From positions 1 through 64,000 of the forward strand of contig QHYZ01000063.1 of NCBI GenBank assembly GCA_003225295.1: 64,000 bases of DNA, written 5' to 3'. The DNA comes from Acidobacteriota bacterium (lineage in GTDB: Bacteria; Acidobacteriota; Terriglobia; Acidiferrales; UBA7541). The notes under the pieces were generated by a model. The model worked only from the letters and a program-made list of their open reading frames with translations, was not told where the DNA came from and searched no databases. Position numbers and translations under genes: made by a program. This document shows, one piece after another, positions 62,035-64,000 of the stretch; positions within the stretch are counted from its first letter, which is position 1, and the number at the start of each line of letters is the position of its first letter.

Positions 62035-62262
62035 ATGACTGTGCAGACAAAAGCTCCGGAGAGCCAGTTTGCGTACGTGGTGCTGGCGGCGAGGCGTGCG
62101 CGGCAGATCATGGCAGGCGCGCCGCCGCTGATCGAGAACCCAAGAACATTGAAGGCCACGCGGATCGCGTGCGAAGAGCTAGAGCACAGCCTGATCGAGT
62201 ACGAATTCACAGAGCCGGCATCGATCGATACGGATAAGGACGGCAATAAGCGACGGAAGTAG
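62035..62262 (+). CDS. rpoZ: RNA polymerase omega subunit
   Basis: 75 aa from ATG 62035, two bases after gmk, with GGGGAAAG upstream. AYVVLAARRARQIMAGAPP and ATRIACEELEHSLIEYEF are the omega signatures (Arg-Ala-Arg helix and conserved Ala-Glu-Glu). It stabilises the beta-prime subunit and, in some bacteria, binds ppGpp. Confidence 0.9.
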   Translation: MTVQTKAPESQFAYVVLAARRARQIMAGAPPLIENPRTLKATRIACEELEHSLIEYEFTEPASIDTDKDGNKRRK

Positions 62263-62281
62263 CGGGCCGAGAAAGGCAGTG

Positions 62282-63520
62282 ATGCGCATCACGCTGGGTG
62301 TGACCGGCGGAGTGGCGGCTTACAAAGCCGCGGAGCTCGTGCGCCGTTTGCAGCAGGACGGGTTCACCGTGCAGGTGGTGATGACCCGCGGGGCTCGGGA
62401 GTTCGTCACGCCGCTGACGTTTGCGGCACTGAGCGGACAGAAGGTCATCACCGACCTCTTCGGCGACTCTTCGGGCGGCGAAGCAAATCTGGAAAGCGCC
62501 ATCGAACACATCGCGGTTGCCCAGCGGACGGATCTGCTGCTGGTCGCGCCGGCCACGGCGGATATCATTGCAAAATTTGCGCGCGGGATGGCTGACGACT
62601 TTCTGACGACTTTGTACCTGGCATCAACGGCGCCAGTGGTGGTGGCGCCGGCCATGAACGTGAACATGTGGAACCATGCGGCCACGCAAGAAAATGTCGA
62701 GGTGCTGCGCGCGCGCGGCGTAAAAATCGTTGACCCCGCCGAGGGCTACCTCGCGTGTGGCATGACCGGCGCGGGACGGCTGGCCGGGCAGGAAGATATT
62801 GTCGCCGCCGTAGGCGAGGCGCTGAAAACGCAGCGGGATTTGGAGGGAGAGAAGGTTCTGGTAACGGCCGGCCCGACTTGCGAAGACCTTGATCCAGCTC
62901 GCTACATCACCAACCGCTCGTCCGGGAAGATGGGCTATGCGGTCGCGGAGGCAGCGGCGCGGCGCGGCGCGAAGGTCATGCTCGTGAGCGGACCAGTGAA
63001 TTTGGAAGCCCCCGCGGGTGTGGAATGCCTTGGCGTGCGCAGCGCGAAAGAAATGCATCAAGCCGTCGTAGAGCGGATTGCCAATTGTTCCGTCGCCATT
63101 CTTGCAGCGGCGGTGGCGGATTACCGTCCGGTAGAGCAGCACGCGGAAAAGATCAAGAAGAGCGACGCGGTACTGACGATTGTACTTGAGCGGACCACGG
63201 ACATTCTGGCGGAGGTGGCGAGAAACAAAGGCCAGAAAATCGTGGTGGGCTTTGCGGCGGAGACGGACCACGTCGCGGAGAACGCGCGCAAGAAACTCTC
63301 CGCAAAGAACGCCGATCTGATCGTGGCCAACGACATCACCGCCGAAGGCGCAGGGTTCGATCATGATACGAATATTGTGACACTCTTTTCCCGCGATGGA
63401 CGCGACCTGGCGCTTCCGAAAATGAGCAAGAGCGAAGTGGCGCAGCGGATATTGGACGAAGTCGTGCGTTTGCGAAGCGTGCTGCACGCAACGGCTGCAC
63501 TGAAGCGCTCCGGCGTTTGA
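62282..63520 (+). CDS. coaBC: bifunctional CoaBC (phosphopantothenoylcysteine decarboxylase / synthetase)
   Basis: 412 aa from ATG 62282 (a GTG lies just before it). The CoaC half shows [35 protein letters not shown] and [10 protein letters not shown] with the catalytic Cys. The CoaB half begins near residue 190 with [24 protein letters not shown] and contains the VLERTTDIL dimer/Lys region. It makes 4'-phosphopantetheine for CoA. It follows rpoZ by 19 bases and precedes the glycosylase by seven. Confidence 0.95.
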   Translation: MRITLGVTGGVAAYKAAELVRRLQQDGFTVQVVMTRGAREFVTPLTFAALSGQKVITDLFGDSSGGEANLESAIEHIAVAQRTDLLLVAPATADIIAKFARGMADDFLTTLYLASTAPVVVAPAMNVNMWNHAATQENVEVLRARGVKIVDPAEGYLACGMTGAGRLAGQEDIVAAVGEALKTQRDLEGEKVLVTAGPTCEDLDPARYITNRSSGKMGYAVAEAAARRGAKVMLVSGPVNLEAPAGVECLGVRSAKEMHQAVVERIANCSVAILAAAVADYRPVEQHAEKIKKSDAVLTIVLERTTDILAEVARNKGQKIVVGFAAETDHVAENARKKLSAKNADLIVANDITAEGAGFDHDTNIVTLFSRDGRDLALPKMSKSEVAQRILDEVVRLRSVLHATAALKRSGV

Positions 63521-63527
63521 TCTCGCC

Positions 63528-64000
63528 ATGCCCGAGCGCATTCCCGAAACCCTCCAGAAGAGATTAGCGCACCGCCTCAGTTTCTACCAAGACCTCGGAA
63601 TCCCGTTGTTCTATCGGGACCGCGGAAAGGGTGCTGCGCCGGATATCGCGCGCCGGCTGGAAATTCCTGCCGTTGCCCAACTCTCAACCATAGATCTTCA
63701 AAGGGAAACGACCTTGCCGAAGCCCACGGGAAAGCTCGCATTGCAAAAAATTGCCCCCGTCGTGGCGCCGGTAAGCCTCAAGATCGCGTCCCTGCCGGTG
63801 GCTGCGGGACCGTCGCTTTTCGACGCCGCGGACAGGATTGCGGACGACACGCTGCTCAAGATTCGTGAGAATCTTGGCGAATGCACCCGCTGCAAGCTCC
63901 ACAGCACGCGGCACAAAATTGTTTTCGGCGACGGAAATCCCAGGGCCCAGCTGGTCTTTGTGGGCGAAGGCCCGGGCGCTGATGAAGACGCCCAAGGATT
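63528..64000 (+). CDS. type-4 uracil-DNA glycosylase, N-terminal part (partial)
   Basis: ATG 63528 begins a frame open to the window edge, so only about 157 residues are visible. The first 120 form a variable extension. Then [21 protein letters not shown] supplies two Cys of a [4Fe-4S] cluster, followed by [16 protein letters not shown], the start of the family-4 UDG active site. It removes uracil from DNA. The rest, including the last two cluster Cys and catalytic motif B, lies beyond the window. Confidence 0.88.
   Translation, partial: MPERIPETLQKRLAHRLSFYQDLGIPLFYRDRGKGAAPDIARRLEIPAVAQLSTIDLQRETTLPKPTGKLALQKIAPVVAPVSLKIASLPVAAGPSLFDAADRIADDTLLKIRENLGECTRCKLHSTRHKIVFGDGNPRAQLVFVGEGPGADEDAQG

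Overview
The window looks like a chromosomal piece of a moderately GC-rich member of the Acidobacteriota (Terriglobia / Acidobacteriales-like). This is inferred from gene content, not from a marker gene. The supporting content is a VWFA-related protein of the type common in that phylum, a PadR regulator next to a MacB/FtsX-type permease of the acidobacterial duplicated orphan permease kind, a carboxypeptidase-regulatory/TonB-type outer-membrane protein, an LptC-LptA-like fusion, PilZ proteins and several exported YVTN, S9 and amidase proteins. I saw no rRNA, tRNA, CRISPR array, prophage or intact transposon.

Layout. 1-9.5 kb: a PH-domain membrane protein, a BAX-inhibitor-1-like protein, a small SpoT-like HD hydrolase, a TonB-type receptor, a FabH-like synthase, an ECF sigma/anti-sigma pair with a secreted protein, and a TIGR01777-type epimerase. 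9.7-16.2 kb: moaD-moaE, a VWA protein, an inositol-monophosphatase-like enzyme, a methionine-salvage operon (mtnB-mtnD-mtnC) and a Tat-exported metallo-beta-lactamase-fold hydrolase. 16.4-22.5 kb: a compact nucleoside-salvage operon of pyrimidine-nucleoside phosphorylase, NupC-type transporter, purine-nucleoside phosphorylase, cytidine deaminase and a membrane-anchored amidohydrolase. 23-33.7 kb: two PilZ proteins, an M20 peptidase, a membrane protein, a yeast-type cytosine deaminase, a benzoate-CoA-ligase-type enzyme, a nicotinamide phosphoribosyltransferase and an M23 peptidase.

33.7-44.5 kb is a zone of gene decay. It holds a permease gene with three single-base deletions, a metallophosphoesterase with an in-frame deletion that removed a metal-binding motif, an MFS gene with an internal deletion and several frameshifts, and scraps of a secreted protein with an Asp-box. 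Intact genes (PadR, YVTN propeller, MmcQ/YjbR, S9 peptidase, DUF1761) are interspersed.

44.5-52.9 kb: an exported amidase, a three-gene minus-strand operon (RodZ-like, helical-repeat protein, rhodanese-like), a relic of an IS200/IS605-type element, an ankyrin protein, a glyoxalase-fold protein and a GAF-GGDEF diguanylate cyclase. 52.97-64 kb: a tightly packed core operon of lptC/A-like fusion, lptB, rpoN, rapZ, msbA-like transporter, yicC, gmk, rpoZ, coaBC and a type-4 uracil-DNA glycosylase cut by the window end. It links lipopolysaccharide export with sigma-54, nucleotide and CoA metabolism.

I found no convincing wholly new defence or biosynthetic system. The most unusual signals are the decay zone, the IS605-derived relic, the LptC/A fusion operon, the membrane-anchored nucleoside-deaminase-like enzyme inside a salvage operon, and the conserved-looking RodZ/helical-repeat/rhodanese trio.
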